This document shows, piece by piece, positions 23,684-31,502 of a stretch of DNA of 64,000 nucleotides. The DNA is from Frigoribacterium sp. MEB024 (GTDB lineage: Bacteria; Actinomycetota; Actinomycetes; Actinomycetales; Microbacteriaceae): positions 217,556-281,555 of the forward strand of contig NZ_JXQZ01000032.1 in the NCBI RefSeq assembly GCF_000878135.1, read 5' to 3'. Every line of letters begins with the position of its first letter. Within the stretch, counting starts at the first letter, position 1. Position numbers and translations under genes: made by a program. The notes beneath the pieces were generated by a model that had not been told where the DNA came from, made no database searches, and saw nothing but the letters and a program-made list of their open reading frames with translations.

Positions 23684-24331
23684 ATGACGCTCTTGTACCT
23701 GGTCCGCCACGGCGAGACCGACTGGAACCGCGCCCGACGCATCCAGGGCTCCACCGACATCCCCCTGAACGACCTCGGTCGCTCGCAGGCCCGAGAGGCG
23801 GGCGACCTGCTCGCGCGCCGCCGGTTCGACGCCGTCGTCGCCAGCCCTCTCTCGCGGGCGGCCGAGACCGGGTCGATCATCGCCGAGCGCCTGGGCCTGG
23901 CCGCGCCCGAGCTCGCCCCCGAGGTCGCCGAGCGCCGCTACGGCGACGCCGAGGGCCTGACCGGCGAGCAGGTCGAGGCACGGTTCCCCACGGGCACCCC
24001 GGTGCCCGGCCGCGAGAGTCGCGGGGCCCTCGTCGCGCGGGTGCTGCCCGCCCTCGCCGCGATCGCCGCCCGGTACGGCGACGGCGCGTCCGTGGTCGTC
24101 GCGACGCACGGCGCGGTCATCCGGGCGGTGGTGAACCACGTCTCCCCCGACACCGACGCGCACCTCGGCGTGCCCATCCGCAACGGGTCCATCCACTCGT
24201 TCGAGTTCGCGGGCGACGCCCTGACGCTGCGCGAGTTCGACGACCCGATCGAGGTCGAGTCCGAACGCCCGGGCACCTACTCCTTCGAGTACCAGAACCC
24301 CCTCGAGCGCGACGCGGCCGATCCGGCCTGA
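23684..24331 (+). CDS. Histidine phosphatase family protein
   Basis: A 215-residue phosphoglycerate-mutase-like phosphatase. The catalytic motif LVRHGETDWN (residues 5-14) holds the phospho-accepting His and its Arg. ASPLSRAAETG (near 52-62) and the second His in ATHGAVIRAVV (near 146-156) complete the pocket. Substrate unknown; many relatives dephosphorylate small metabolites. ATG 23684 was chosen over the upstream in-frame ATG at 23666 because GGAGGA precedes it and the family N-terminus begins there. Probably partly co-transcribed with the sirtuin gene 29 bases upstream. Confidence 0.92.
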   Translation: MTLLYLVRHGETDWNRARRIQGSTDIPLNDLGRSQAREAGDLLARRRFDAVVASPLSRAAETGSIIAERLGLAAPELAPEVAERRYGDAEGLTGEQVEARFPTGTPVPGRESRGALVARVLPALAAIAARYGDGASVVVATHGAVIRAVVNHVSPDTDAHLGVPIRNGSIHSFEFAGDALTLREFDDPIEVESERPGTYSFEYQNPLERDAADPA

Positions 24332-24358
24332 GCGCCCGTCCGGTCGGTGACCGGGGCG

Positions 24359-25447
24359 TCAGCGTCCCGAGCGTCGACGTCGGTGGCTGCCCGCCGCGGC
24401 GACGTCGGCCAGCAGGCGCAGCAGCACGTCGGCCGAGTCACGCCAACTGAACCGGGCGGCCTGCTCGACCGACGCGGCCGAGCGCGCCTCCCACTCGCCC
24501 TCGAGCCGACGGACGGCGGTGGCGATCGACGCAGGCGACGACGGGTCGAAGTAGAGCGCCGCGTCGCCACCGATCTCACGGAAGATCGGGATGTCGCTGA
24601 CCACGGCCGGCGTGCCGAGCGCCATGCCCTCGACGAGCGGGATGCCGAATCCCTCGGCCCGCGAGGCCGTCACGACGGCCGTCGCACCGAGCAGCGTCTC
24701 GCGGTACTCGTCGTCGCTCGCCCCGTCGTGGAAGACCAGCGCCCCGGCGGGCGCCAGGGCCGCCAAGGAGGCGCGCTCGGCCACGGACACCCGGCTCATC
24801 AGGTGCAGTCGGTACCCGTCGAGCAACGGCAGTGCCCTGGCCAGCGCGGTCACGTTCTTGTACGGCATGAACGACCCCATGTAGACGAGGTCGCGCCGCG
24901 CGGGTGCGGTGCGGGGCTCGACCGCGTCGACCGGGTCGGCCGCGTTGTACACCACCGTCACGGGACGCCGGGTCAGCCGGTGGCGATGCATCTCGTCACG
25001 GGTCGTACGGCTCACCGTGACGACCGAGTCGGCTCGGTCCAGCAACACCCTCTGCGGCCACCAGGCCAGGTGGTACAGCCGCCACAGCAGCTTGATCGGC
25101 AGGGCGAACTCGGGTGGTGGCGTGCGGTTCGTGTAGTAGATCAGGTCGTGCAGGGTCAGCACGAGCGGGTACCGGCGCCCGGCCGAGCCCATGGTCTGCA
25201 TGGGCGACCAGACGACGTCGGGACGCAGCCGGTTCACCTGCCGGGCCACGAGGGGCTCGAGGACGCTCGTGGGCGCGCTGACGAGCAGGTGCGGCTGGTC
25301 GGGCAGCTTGTCGAGCTGACGCGGGTCGCTGACGAGCATCGTCACCGCGTGGCGCTCGGCCAGGGCCGACACGACGCCGGCGCTGAACCGGCTGATGCCG
25401 TCGTGGCGTCCGACACGGACGTACCGGCAGTCGACGACGATCCTCAT
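24359..25447 (-). CDS. GT4-family glycosyltransferase
   Basis: A 362-residue glycosyltransferase, GT-B fold. The N-terminal domain begins MRIVVDCRYVRVGRHDGISRF, typical of mannosyltransferase-like members. LTLHDLIYYTNR and VVTVSRTTRDEM lie in the middle. The donor domain has LVYMGSFMPYKNVTALARAL and the EX7E motif in EGFGIPLVEGM with GTPAVVSDIPIFREIGGDAALYF. Sugar and acceptor are unknown; glycolipid or polysaccharide synthesis is likely. ATG 25447 overlaps the stop of the upstream hydrolase gene (ATGA), so the two form an operon. Confidence 0.9.
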   Translation of the reverse strand: MRIVVDCRYVRVGRHDGISRFSAGVVSALAERHAVTMLVSDPRQLDKLPDQPHLLVSAPTSVLEPLVARQVNRLRPDVVWSPMQTMGSAGRRYPLVLTLHDLIYYTNRTPPPEFALPIKLLWRLYHLAWWPQRVLLDRADSVVTVSRTTRDEMHRHRLTRRPVTVVYNAADPVDAVEPRTAPARRDLVYMGSFMPYKNVTALARALPLLDGYRLHLMSRVSVAERASLAALAPAGALVFHDGASDDEYRETLLGATAVVTASRAEGFGIPLVEGMALGTPAVVSDIPIFREIGGDAALYFDPSSPASIATAVRRLEGEWEARSAASVEQAARFSWRDSADVLLRLLADVAAAGSHRRRRSGR

Positions 25448-26349
25448 CGGACGAACGCCCCGATCGCGGCGGCGGCCTGGCGCGGCTTCTCGTAGTGGAT
25501 CAGGTGACCGACCCCCTCGATCACGTCGAGCGTCGCGTCGGGGAAGAGTGCCTGCAGCCGGTGCTGTGCCGGCAGGGCGGTGATGTCGTCGCGGTCGGCG
25601 GCGATCAGCAGGGTGGGTACCGCGACGCGGGCCGCGTACGTGCTCACGTCGCTCGAGACGGAGGCGCGGAACGCGTCGAGCACCACGCGACGGTCCGAGA
25701 AGCGCGAGAAGAAGCTGTCGTGCTGGTCGTGGATCCACCGGCGCAGGGCCCGGTCGTGCGTCTTGACCATCGCGAGGCTGGTGATCCGCGTGACGGCGGC
25801 GTTCTGCAGCACCTGCTGACCGGCGCGTTCGGGCAGGGCCGCGCCGGCCCAGTAGTAGAAGACGGCCAGCCGCGTCACGACGCCGCGCGGGCCCTGCAGG
25901 GCGGGAGCGGCGATCGGGTTGACCAGGATCAGCCGGGAGGCGCGGAGCCCGTCGGCCACCGCGGCCGACGTGACGATCGAGCCGAACGAGTGCCCCAGCA
26001 CCACGACGTCGTCACCGAGCGAGAGGGTCGCCACGAACGCGGTCAGCCAGCCCGCGTACGCCGCGACGCTGTGCTCGCCGTCCAGCGGGGTCGACTCGCC
26101 GAAGCCCGGCAGGTCGGGCATGACCACCCGCACGTGGTCGAGGTGCGCCACGACCGGTTCGAGACCGTGGTGGTCGCCCCGGAAGCCGTGCACCGCGACG
26201 ACGGTGACCCGCGCCTCCTGCCCTTCTGGCGGTTCGTACGTCCAGTACCGCGTGAGGCTGCCGGCGACCTCGACGACGTCGTCGCGCACCGGTCGGGCGT
26301 CGAGGAGGGCACGGTACGGCGACTTCACGCGCGGGGGTCGGACGATCAC
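25444..26349 (-). CDS. Alpha/beta-fold hydrolase
   Basis: About 301 residues. Oxyanion motif VAVHGFRGDHHG, nucleophile elbow GHSFGS, acid in IAADRDDITALP and catalytic His in GVGHLIHYEKP, giving a complete Ser-Asp-His triad. An aromatic cap region (FYYWAGAALPERAGQQVLQ) lies between. A soluble esterase or lipase is likely; the substrate is unknown. GTG 26349 was chosen because TAGACT lies 7 bases upstream and further upstream codons run into the treS promoter. The gene is coupled to the downstream GT4 gene by an ATGA overlap, so it may act on the same glycan or lipid. Confidence 0.88.
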   Translation of the reverse strand: MIVRPPRVKSPYRALLDARPVRDDVVEVAGSLTRYWTYEPPEGQEARVTVVAVHGFRGDHHGLEPVVAHLDHVRVVMPDLPGFGESTPLDGEHSVAAYAGWLTAFVATLSLGDDVVVLGHSFGSIVTSAAVADGLRASRLILVNPIAAPALQGPRGVVTRLAVFYYWAGAALPERAGQQVLQNAAVTRITSLAMVKTHDRALRRWIHDQHDSFFSRFSDRRVVLDAFRASVSSDVSTYAARVAVPTLLIAADRDDITALPAQHRLQALFPDATLDVIEGVGHLIHYEKPRQAAAAIGAFVR

Positions 26350-26362
26350 GCGCCCGAGTCTA
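26350..26362 (-). promoter_or_regulatory. -10 TAGACT, leaderless start of the alpha/beta hydrolase
   Basis: Minus-strand TAGACT (26362-26357), seven bases, then GTG at 26349. Confidence 0.5.
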
Positions 26363-26407
26363 CGAGCGACGCGCTGGGCGGAGTGCGCGCCCCGGGTCGC
26401 GCGCCCG

Positions 26408-26419
26408 TAGGGTGGGCGG
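26408..26419 (+). promoter_or_regulatory. -10 TAGGGT, leaderless start of treS
   Basis: TAGGGT (26408-26413), six bases, then GTG at 26420; no Shine-Dalgarno sequence lies between. Confidence 0.5.
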
Positions 26420-28159
26420 GTGAGCTTCACTGCCCCGATCCAGCAGCCCGGACTGACCCTCGACCCCAACTGGCACCGCCGGGCGGTGTTCTACGAGGTG
26501 ATGGTGCGGTCGTTCGTCGACAGCAACGGCGACGGAGCGGGTGACCTGCAAGGTCTGCTCACCCGTCTGGACTATCTGCAGTGGCTCGGCGTCGACGCCC
26601 TCTGGCTGCCGCCGTTCTTCCAGTCGCCCCTGCGCGACGGTGGCTACGACATCCAGGACTACAAGGCGATCCTGCCCGAGTTCGGCACGCTCGACGAGTT
26701 CCGCGACCTCGTGACCAAGTCGCACGAGCGCAACATGCGCATCGTCATCGACATGGTCCTCAACCACACGAGCGACCAGCACGAGTGGTTCCAGCAGAGC
26801 CGCGAAGACCCCGAGGGTCCCTACGGCGACTTCTACGTCTGGCGCGACACCGACGAGGAGTACTCGAACATCCGCGTCATCTTCGTCGACACCGAAGAGT
26901 CCAACTGGACGTTCGACCCGGTACGCCGTCAGTTCTTCTTCCACCGCTTCTTCTCGCACCAGCCCGACCTCAACTTCGAGAACCCCGCCGTCCAGGAGGC
27001 GGTCTTCGACGTCGTCCGTCACTGGCTGGCGATGGGCGTCGACGGGCTCCGCCTCGACGCGATCCCGTACCTGTTCGAGACCGAAGAGGGCAACGGCGAG
27101 GGCGAACCGGCCACGCACGAGTTCATCAAGCGTCTGCGCGCCATGGTCGACGAGGAGTTCCCCGGTCGCGTGCTCATCGCCGAGGCGAACCAGTGGCCCG
27201 CCGAGACGGCGGCGTTCTTCGGCACCGAGGACGAGCCGGAGTGCCACATGGCCTTCGACTTCCCGGTCATGCCCCGCATCTTCTACTCGCTGCGCGCCCA
27301 GAGCGCCGACGAGCTCAAGCGCATCCTCTCCGAGACGACCGAGGTGCCCCCGGGCGCGGCCTGGGCAGTCTTCCTCCGCAACCACGACGAGCTCACCCTC
27401 GAGATGGTCAGCGAGGAGTACCGGCAGGCGATGTACGGCTGGTACGCGTACGACCCCCGCATGCGCTCGAACATCGGCATCCGTCGTCGCCTCGCTCCTC
27501 TGCTCGACAACTCGCGCGCCGAACTCGAACTCGTCCACGCGCTGCTCTTCTCGCTGCCCGGCAGTCCGTTCCTGTACTACGGCGACGAGATCGGGATGGG
27601 CGACAACATCTGGCTTCCGGACCGCGACTCGTCCCGCACGCCGATGCAGTGGACGCCCGACCGCAACGCCGGCTTCTCGACCGCCGACCCGGGCAAGCTC
27701 TTCCTGCCCGTTGTCCAGTCGCTCGTCTACAACTACAACCTGGTCAACGTCGAGAGCCAGCTGGCGCAGTCACGGTCGCTCCTGCACTGGGTGCGCAACG
27801 TCATCCACGTGCGCAAGGCCCACCCGACCTTCGGCCTCGGCACCCTCGAGGTGCTCGAGACCAACCAGGAGTCCGTCCTGTCGTTCGTCCGTTCGTACGA
27901 AGGGGCGGGGACGCAGTTCGGCGACTCGGCCGAGGACATCCTCTGCGTCTTCTCGTTCGGTCACAACCCGACCTCGGTCGACATCGTGGCCCCGCAGTTC
28001 GCCGGACGCACGTTGTTCGACCTGTTCGGTGGAGCGCAGTTCCCCTCGTTCGACGACGAGGGGAAGGTCACGCTGACCCTCGGGACGCAGGCGTTCTTCT
28101 GGTTGCACGTCGGCGACGTGCCTGCTGCGGCGGCATCCGCTGTCGGTGGCGCCTCCTAA
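26420..28159 (+). CDS. treS: Trehalose synthase (maltose alpha-D-glucosyltransferase)
   Basis: A 579-residue GH13 enzyme interconverting maltose and trehalose in the cytoplasm. The TIM-barrel motifs are clear: VIDMVLNHTSD (region I), GLRLDAIPYLFE with the nucleophile Asp (region II), LIAEANQWP with the acid Glu (region III) and FLRNHDELT (region IV). The N-terminal WHRRAVFYEVMVRSFVDSNGDGAGDL and the early GGYDIQDYKAILPEFG are typical of TreS. No maltokinase domain is fused and no maltokinase or GlgE gene lies beside it. glgC and glgA/glgM are 2-5 kb downstream, linking it to alpha-glucan metabolism. Confidence 0.96.
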   Translation: MSFTAPIQQPGLTLDPNWHRRAVFYEVMVRSFVDSNGDGAGDLQGLLTRLDYLQWLGVDALWLPPFFQSPLRDGGYDIQDYKAILPEFGTLDEFRDLVTKSHERNMRIVIDMVLNHTSDQHEWFQQSREDPEGPYGDFYVWRDTDEEYSNIRVIFVDTEESNWTFDPVRRQFFFHRFFSHQPDLNFENPAVQEAVFDVVRHWLAMGVDGLRLDAIPYLFETEEGNGEGEPATHEFIKRLRAMVDEEFPGRVLIAEANQWPAETAAFFGTEDEPECHMAFDFPVMPRIFYSLRAQSADELKRILSETTEVPPGAAWAVFLRNHDELTLEMVSEEYRQAMYGWYAYDPRMRSNIGIRRRLAPLLDNSRAELELVHALLFSLPGSPFLYYGDEIGMGDNIWLPDRDSSRTPMQWTPDRNAGFSTADPGKLFLPVVQSLVYNYNLVNVESQLAQSRSLLHWVRNVIHVRKAHPTFGLGTLEVLETNQESVLSFVRSYEGAGTQFGDSAEDILCVFSFGHNPTSVDIVAPQFAGRTLFDLFGGAQFPSFDDEGKVTLTLGTQAFFWLHVGDVPAAAASAVGGAS

Positions 28160-28168
28160 ACTCGCAGG
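28157..28168 (+). promoter_or_regulatory. -10 TAAACT overlapping the treS stop codon
   Basis: The treS stop TAA (28157-28159) extends to TAAACT. Six bases later is the GTG at 28169 of the exonuclease gene, a leaderless-type arrangement. Confidence 0.5.
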
Positions 28169-28936
28169 GTGACTGACACCGAGACGACCGGCACCGCTCC
28201 CGACCTCGCGGCCGTGGGCGAGCCGCCGGCCGCCTGGTGGCAGGCGCTCGGCGTCTTCGACCTCGAGACCACCGGCATCGACGTCGAGACGGCCCGCATC
28301 GTGACCGCCCACGTCGGCTTGATCGACGCCACCGGTGCGACGGTCGCGCACGGCGAGTGGTTGGCCGATCCGGGCGTCGAGATCCCCGAGCAGGCCAGCG
28401 CCGTCCACGGCATCTCGACCGAGCGGGCCCGAGCCGAGGGGCGACCGGCCGCCGAGGTCGTGGCCGAGATCGTCGCGGCCATCCGTGCCGTCTTCGCTCG
28501 CGGCGTGCCGTTGGTCGTCTACAACGCGCCCTACGACCTCACGCTGCTCGACCGTGAGGCCCGCCGCCACGGTGTCGAACCTCTCGGCGAGGTGGGCGAG
28601 ATCGGCTGCGTCGTCGATCCGCTCGTCATCGACAAGGCCGTCGACACCTACCGCAAGGGCAAACGCACCCTCGAGGCCGCCGCAGCCGTCTACGGCGTCT
28701 CGCTCGACGACGCCCACGACGCCGGGGCCGACGCGATCGCCGCTGGTCGCGTTGCCCAGGCCATGGCCAAGCGGTACCCCGACCGGCTCGACGTGCCCGT
28801 CACCGAGCTGCACGACCTCCAGGTCGGGTGGTGCTCGACCCAGGCCGAGAGCTTCCAGCAGTACATGCGCCGTGCGAAAGACCCCACCTTCACCGCTCAC
28901 GGTGACTGGCCGCACCGCCCACTCCCGTTCGCCTGA
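28169..28936 (+). CDS. 3'-5' exonuclease, DnaQ/epsilon-like (DEDDh)
   Basis: A 255-residue exonuclease. ExoI motif VFDLETTGID (Asp and Glu, near residues 29-38), ExoII motif VVYNAPYDLTLLD (near 112-124) and ExoIII motif HDAGADAIAAG with the general-base His (near 184-194) are complete. There is no polymerase, helicase or GIY-YIG domain. It is similar in size to stand-alone actinobacterial epsilon-like proteins that proofread or degrade DNA or RNA 3' ends. The start follows a stop-codon-embedded TAAACT promoter. A tandem repeat and a hairpin separate it from the convergent ribosomal protein gene. Confidence 0.92.
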   Translation: MTDTETTGTAPDLAAVGEPPAAWWQALGVFDLETTGIDVETARIVTAHVGLIDATGATVAHGEWLADPGVEIPEQASAVHGISTERARAEGRPAAEVVAEIVAAIRAVFARGVPLVVYNAPYDLTLLDREARRHGVEPLGEVGEIGCVVDPLVIDKAVDTYRKGKRTLEAAAAVYGVSLDDAHDAGADAIAAGRVAQAMAKRYPDRLDVPVTELHDLQVGWCSTQAESFQQYMRRAKDPTFTAHGDWPHRPLPFA

Positions 28937-29002
28937 ACGGGGTCGTGCCCCGAGTCCCCTCGGGTCCACCCGGCCTCTCGTGCTCTCCACGTGACCCGCC
29001 GT

Positions 29003-29047
29003 GGCGTCCCCACCCGGGGCGTCCCCACCCGAGGCGTGTCCGCCCGG
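29003..29047. repeat. 15-bp tandem repeat between exonuclease and rpmE2
   Basis: Three units of 15 bases: GGCGTCCCCACCCGG (29003-29017), GGCGTCCCCACCCGA (29018-29032) and the diverged GGCGTGTCCGCCCGG (29033-29047). They lie between two convergent stop codons. Confidence 0.85.
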
Positions 29048-29056
29048 GTACGCGAA

Positions 29057-29086
29057 AGAGGCGGCCCACCGAAGTGGACCGCCTCT
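29057..29086. terminator. Bidirectional hairpin terminator (exonuclease / rpmE2)
   Basis: A 13-bp stem with one mismatch: AGAGGCGGCCCAC (29057-29069) against GTGGACCGCCTCT (29074-29086), loop CGAA. It is placed 21 bases beyond the rpmE2 stop and serves both converging genes. Confidence 0.7.
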
Positions 29087-29107
29087 GACGGGGTTGCGGG
29101 CCGAAGC

Positions 29108-29356
29108 CTACTTGCCGAAGTTCTTGTAGCGCGAGTTGAACTTCTCGACGCGACCGGCCGAGTCGAGGATGCGCTGCTTGCCCGTGTAGAACGGGTGCGA
29201 CTCGGACGAGATCTCGACGTCGATGACCGGGTAGGTCTCACCGTCGAGCTCGATGGTCTTGTCGCTCGTCGTGGTGGAGCGCGTGAGGAACGTGGCGCCC
29301 GACGCGAGGTCCCGGAAGACGATCTGCTTGTACTCGGGGTGGATGTCGGTCTTCAT
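29108..29356 (-). CDS. rpmE2: 50S ribosomal protein L31 type B
   Basis: 82 residues matching bL31 type [26 protein letters not shown], then [29 protein letters not shown]. There are no cysteines, so it is the zinc-independent paralogue. In many bacteria this form replaces the zinc-binding RpmE in the large subunit under zinc limitation. AGGAC lies 4 bases before the ATG. No Zur-box-like palindrome was obvious to me in the short upstream region. Confidence 0.96.
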   Translation of the reverse strand: MKTDIHPEYKQIVFRDLASGATFLTRSTTTSDKTIELDGETYPVIDVEISSESHPFYTGKQRILDSAGRVEKFNSRYKNFGK

Positions 29357-29463
29357 GATTGTCCTAGGTCTAGCGAACGAGTGATGATGGTGAGTTCAGG
29401 AGGCACGCGCAGCGACGCTGCGGACCAGCTGTCAACGATACCAGACCGACGGCCCGGATCGTA

Positions 29464-29475
29464 GGAGGCGCGGGT
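29464..29475 (+). repeat. Representative copy of the dispersed 12-mer GGAGGCGCGGGT
   Basis: One of eight copies of this 12-mer. The others are at 19709 and 33250 on the plus strand and, as ACCCGCGCCTCC, at 4910, 19547, 26207, 33472 and 61767. The 9-mer core GGAGGCGCG occurs 25 times in the window on both strands, in different reading frames and between genes. Function unknown. Confidence 0.8.
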
Positions 29476-30260
29476 CAGCCGGCCGCGCGGGCCGAGTACC
29501 GGCCCCCGTCGGACTCGACCCGCAGCTCGACGCCGAAGGTCGCGCCGAGGGTCTCGGCGGTGATGACCTCGTCGAGCGGACCGGCGGCCACGACGGAGCC
29601 GTGGTCGAGCAGCAGGGCGTGCGTGAATCCCTTGGGGATCTCTTCGACGTGGTGGGTCACCATGACGATGGCCGGAGCACCCTCGGACGAGGCGTAGCCC
29701 GACAGCATCTGCAGCAGCTCTTCGCGGGCGCCGAGGTCGAGGCTGGCGGCCGGCTCGTCGAGCAACAGCAGCTCGGGGTCGGTCATGACCGAGCGCGCGA
29801 TCTGGACCCGCTTCTGCTCGCCGTCGCTCAGTTCGCCGAAGGTACGGTCCGCGAGGTGGTCGAGCTTCCACTCGTCGAGCACGCGGTGCGCCCGACGGAC
29901 GTCGACGCCCTCGTATTCTTCGTTCCAGCGCCCGGTGACCGAGTAGGCGGCCGTCAGGACGACGTCAACGACCTTTTCCTTAGCCGGGATGCGCCGGGCG
30001 ATGGCCGTCGAGGCGAAGCCGATGCGCGGCCTCAGGTCGAACAGGTCGACGGAGCCGAGATCGGAGCCGAGGATGCTGGCCTCGCCCGAGGACGGGTGGC
30101 TCTGCGCGGCGGCGACCTGCAGCAGGCTCGTCTTGCCGGCACCGTTCGGGCCGAGCACGACCCAGCGCTCGTCGGAGTCGACCGTCCAGGTCAGTTTGTC
30201 GACGACGGCGGTGCCGCCTCGGACGATCGAGACATCGGTGAGCTGCAGGACGGTAGGCAT
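29475..30260 (-). CDS. ABC transporter ATP-binding protein (ModF/YlmA-like)
   Basis: A 261-residue single ABC domain. Walker A GPNGAGKTS (near residues 38-46), a variant signature LSDGEQKR (the usual LSGGQ glycine is replaced by Asp) near 144-151, Walker B LLLLDEPAASLD near 163-174, and the switch His in VTHHVEE. No permease gene is adjacent. Similar solitary proteins are annotated as molybdate-type or unknown ATPases. ATG 30260 follows TAGGCT by 7 bases, and that hexamer begins with the glgA stop codon. The function is not assignable from sequence. Confidence 0.88.
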   Translation of the reverse strand: MPTVLQLTDVSIVRGGTAVVDKLTWTVDSDERWVVLGPNGAGKTSLLQVAAAQSHPSSGEASILGSDLGSVDLFDLRPRIGFASTAIARRIPAKEKVVDVVLTAAYSVTGRWNEEYEGVDVRRAHRVLDEWKLDHLADRTFGELSDGEQKRVQIARSVMTDPELLLLDEPAASLDLGAREELLQMLSGYASSEGAPAIVMVTHHVEEIPKGFTHALLLDHGSVVAAGPLDEVITAETLGATFGVELRVESDGGRYSARAAG

Positions 30261-30273
30261 GGTCCTCAGCCTA
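30261..30273 (-). promoter_or_regulatory. -10 TAGGCT overlapping the glgA stop codon
   Basis: Minus-strand TAGGCT (30273-30268) starts with the TAG stop of the upstream gene. Seven bases (GAGGACC) separate it from the ATG at 30260. Confidence 0.5.
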
Positions 30274-31455
30274 GTTGAGCAGTCCCTCGTAGATCCCCAG
30301 CGTCTGCTCGGCGATCCGCGACCACGAGAACTCTTCTTCGGCCCTCATGCGGCCGGCTCGTCCCATGAGGCGGGCGAGTGCCGGGTCGGAGACGACCTCG
30401 GTGAGGGTGGCCGCCAGGTCGGCCACGAAGCGGTCGGGGTCGACCGGGGTGCCGGTGCCGTCCTGCACCTGGTCGAGGGGCACGATCCGGCCCGTCAGAC
30501 CGTCCGCGACGACCTCGGGGATGCCGCCCGTGTCGGACCCGACGACGGGAACGCCGCAGGCCATCGCCTCGAGGTTGACGATGCCGAGGGGTTCGTACAC
30601 CGACGGGCAGACGAAGGTGGTGGCGGCGCTCAGCACCGCACTGAGCTGGTGACGGGGCAGCACGGTGTCGATCCAGACGACCCCGGTGCGTTCCTCTTGG
30701 AGCTCGCGGACCAGGCCCGTGACCTCGGCCATGATCTCGGGTGTGTCGGGCGCCCCGGCGCAGAGCACGAGCTGCACGTCGGCGGGCAGCAGCTTGGCCG
30801 CGCGCAACAGGTACGGGAGGCCCTTCTGGCGGGTGATTCGACCGACGAAGACGACCGACGGGCGATCGGGGTCGATGCCCAGGCCCCGGACCAGCTCGGC
30901 GTCGTCGACGCGCTGCCACCCCTCGAGGTCGATGCCGTTGTAGACGACGTGGACCTTGGACTCGTCGATCGACGGGTAGGAGCGCAGGATGTCGCGTCTC
31001 ATGCCGTCGCTGACGGCGATGACGCGGTCGGCGGTCTCGTAGGCCTGGCGCTCGATCCAGCTCGAGACGCGGTAGCCGCCGCCGAGCTGTTCGGCCTTCC
31101 AGGGCCGGAGCGGTTCGAGGCTGTGGGCCGTCAGGACGTGAGGGACGCCGTGCAGCATCTGGGCCAGCTGGCCGGCCGCGTTCGCGTACCAGGTGTGGCT
31201 GTGGACGACGTCGGCTCCGGCGACGTCCTGGGCCATGGTGACGTCCACTCCCAGGGTGCGCAGGGTGGCGTTCGCCTGGTCGAGCTGGGGGAGGTCGGGG
31301 TACCCGGTCGTGTCGGGTTCGGAGTCGACCTCACCGAACGCCCGCACCTGCACCTCGACGCCCTGACGCAGGGCCTTGACGAGTTCGACGACGTGGACGC
31401 CCGCGCCCCCGTAGACGTTGGGCGGGTATTCCTTGGTGATGACATCGACTCGCAC
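30271..31455 (-). CDS. glgA: GT5/GT4-type glycogen synthase or maltose-1-phosphate synthase (GlgA/GlgM)
   Basis: A 394-residue retaining glycosyltransferase. N-terminal KEYPPNVYGGAGVHVVELV binds ADP-glucose. Later blocks are HSHTWYANAAGQLAQ, LTAHSLEPLRPWK, VFVGRITRQKGLPYLLRAA and the C-terminal EPLGIVNLEAMACGVPVVGSDTGGIPEVV with its paired glutamates. In mycobacteria the orthologue divergent from glgC (Rv1212c) was shown to make maltose-1-phosphate (GlgM) from ADP-glucose and glucose-1-phosphate; the same arrangement here suggests that activity. GTG 31455 was chosen because TACGGT lies 7 bases upstream; earlier codons would run into glgC. Confidence 0.92.
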   Translation of the reverse strand: MRVDVITKEYPPNVYGGAGVHVVELVKALRQGVEVQVRAFGEVDSEPDTTGYPDLPQLDQANATLRTLGVDVTMAQDVAGADVVHSHTWYANAAGQLAQMLHGVPHVLTAHSLEPLRPWKAEQLGGGYRVSSWIERQAYETADRVIAVSDGMRRDILRSYPSIDESKVHVVYNGIDLEGWQRVDDAELVRGLGIDPDRPSVVFVGRITRQKGLPYLLRAAKLLPADVQLVLCAGAPDTPEIMAEVTGLVRELQEERTGVVWIDTVLPRHQLSAVLSAATTFVCPSVYEPLGIVNLEAMACGVPVVGSDTGGIPEVVADGLTGRIVPLDQVQDGTGTPVDPDRFVADLAATLTEVVSDPALARLMGRAGRMRAEEEFSWSRIAEQTLGIYEGLLN

Positions 31456-31468
31456 GTGGTTCACCGTA
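31456..31468 (-). promoter_or_regulatory. -10 TACGGT, leaderless start of glgA
   Basis: Minus-strand TACGGT (31468-31463), seven bases, then GTG at 31455. Confidence 0.45.
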
Positions 31469-31502
31469 GTCGTGCGACCGCGAATCGTGCCATTCTGGCC
31501 CC

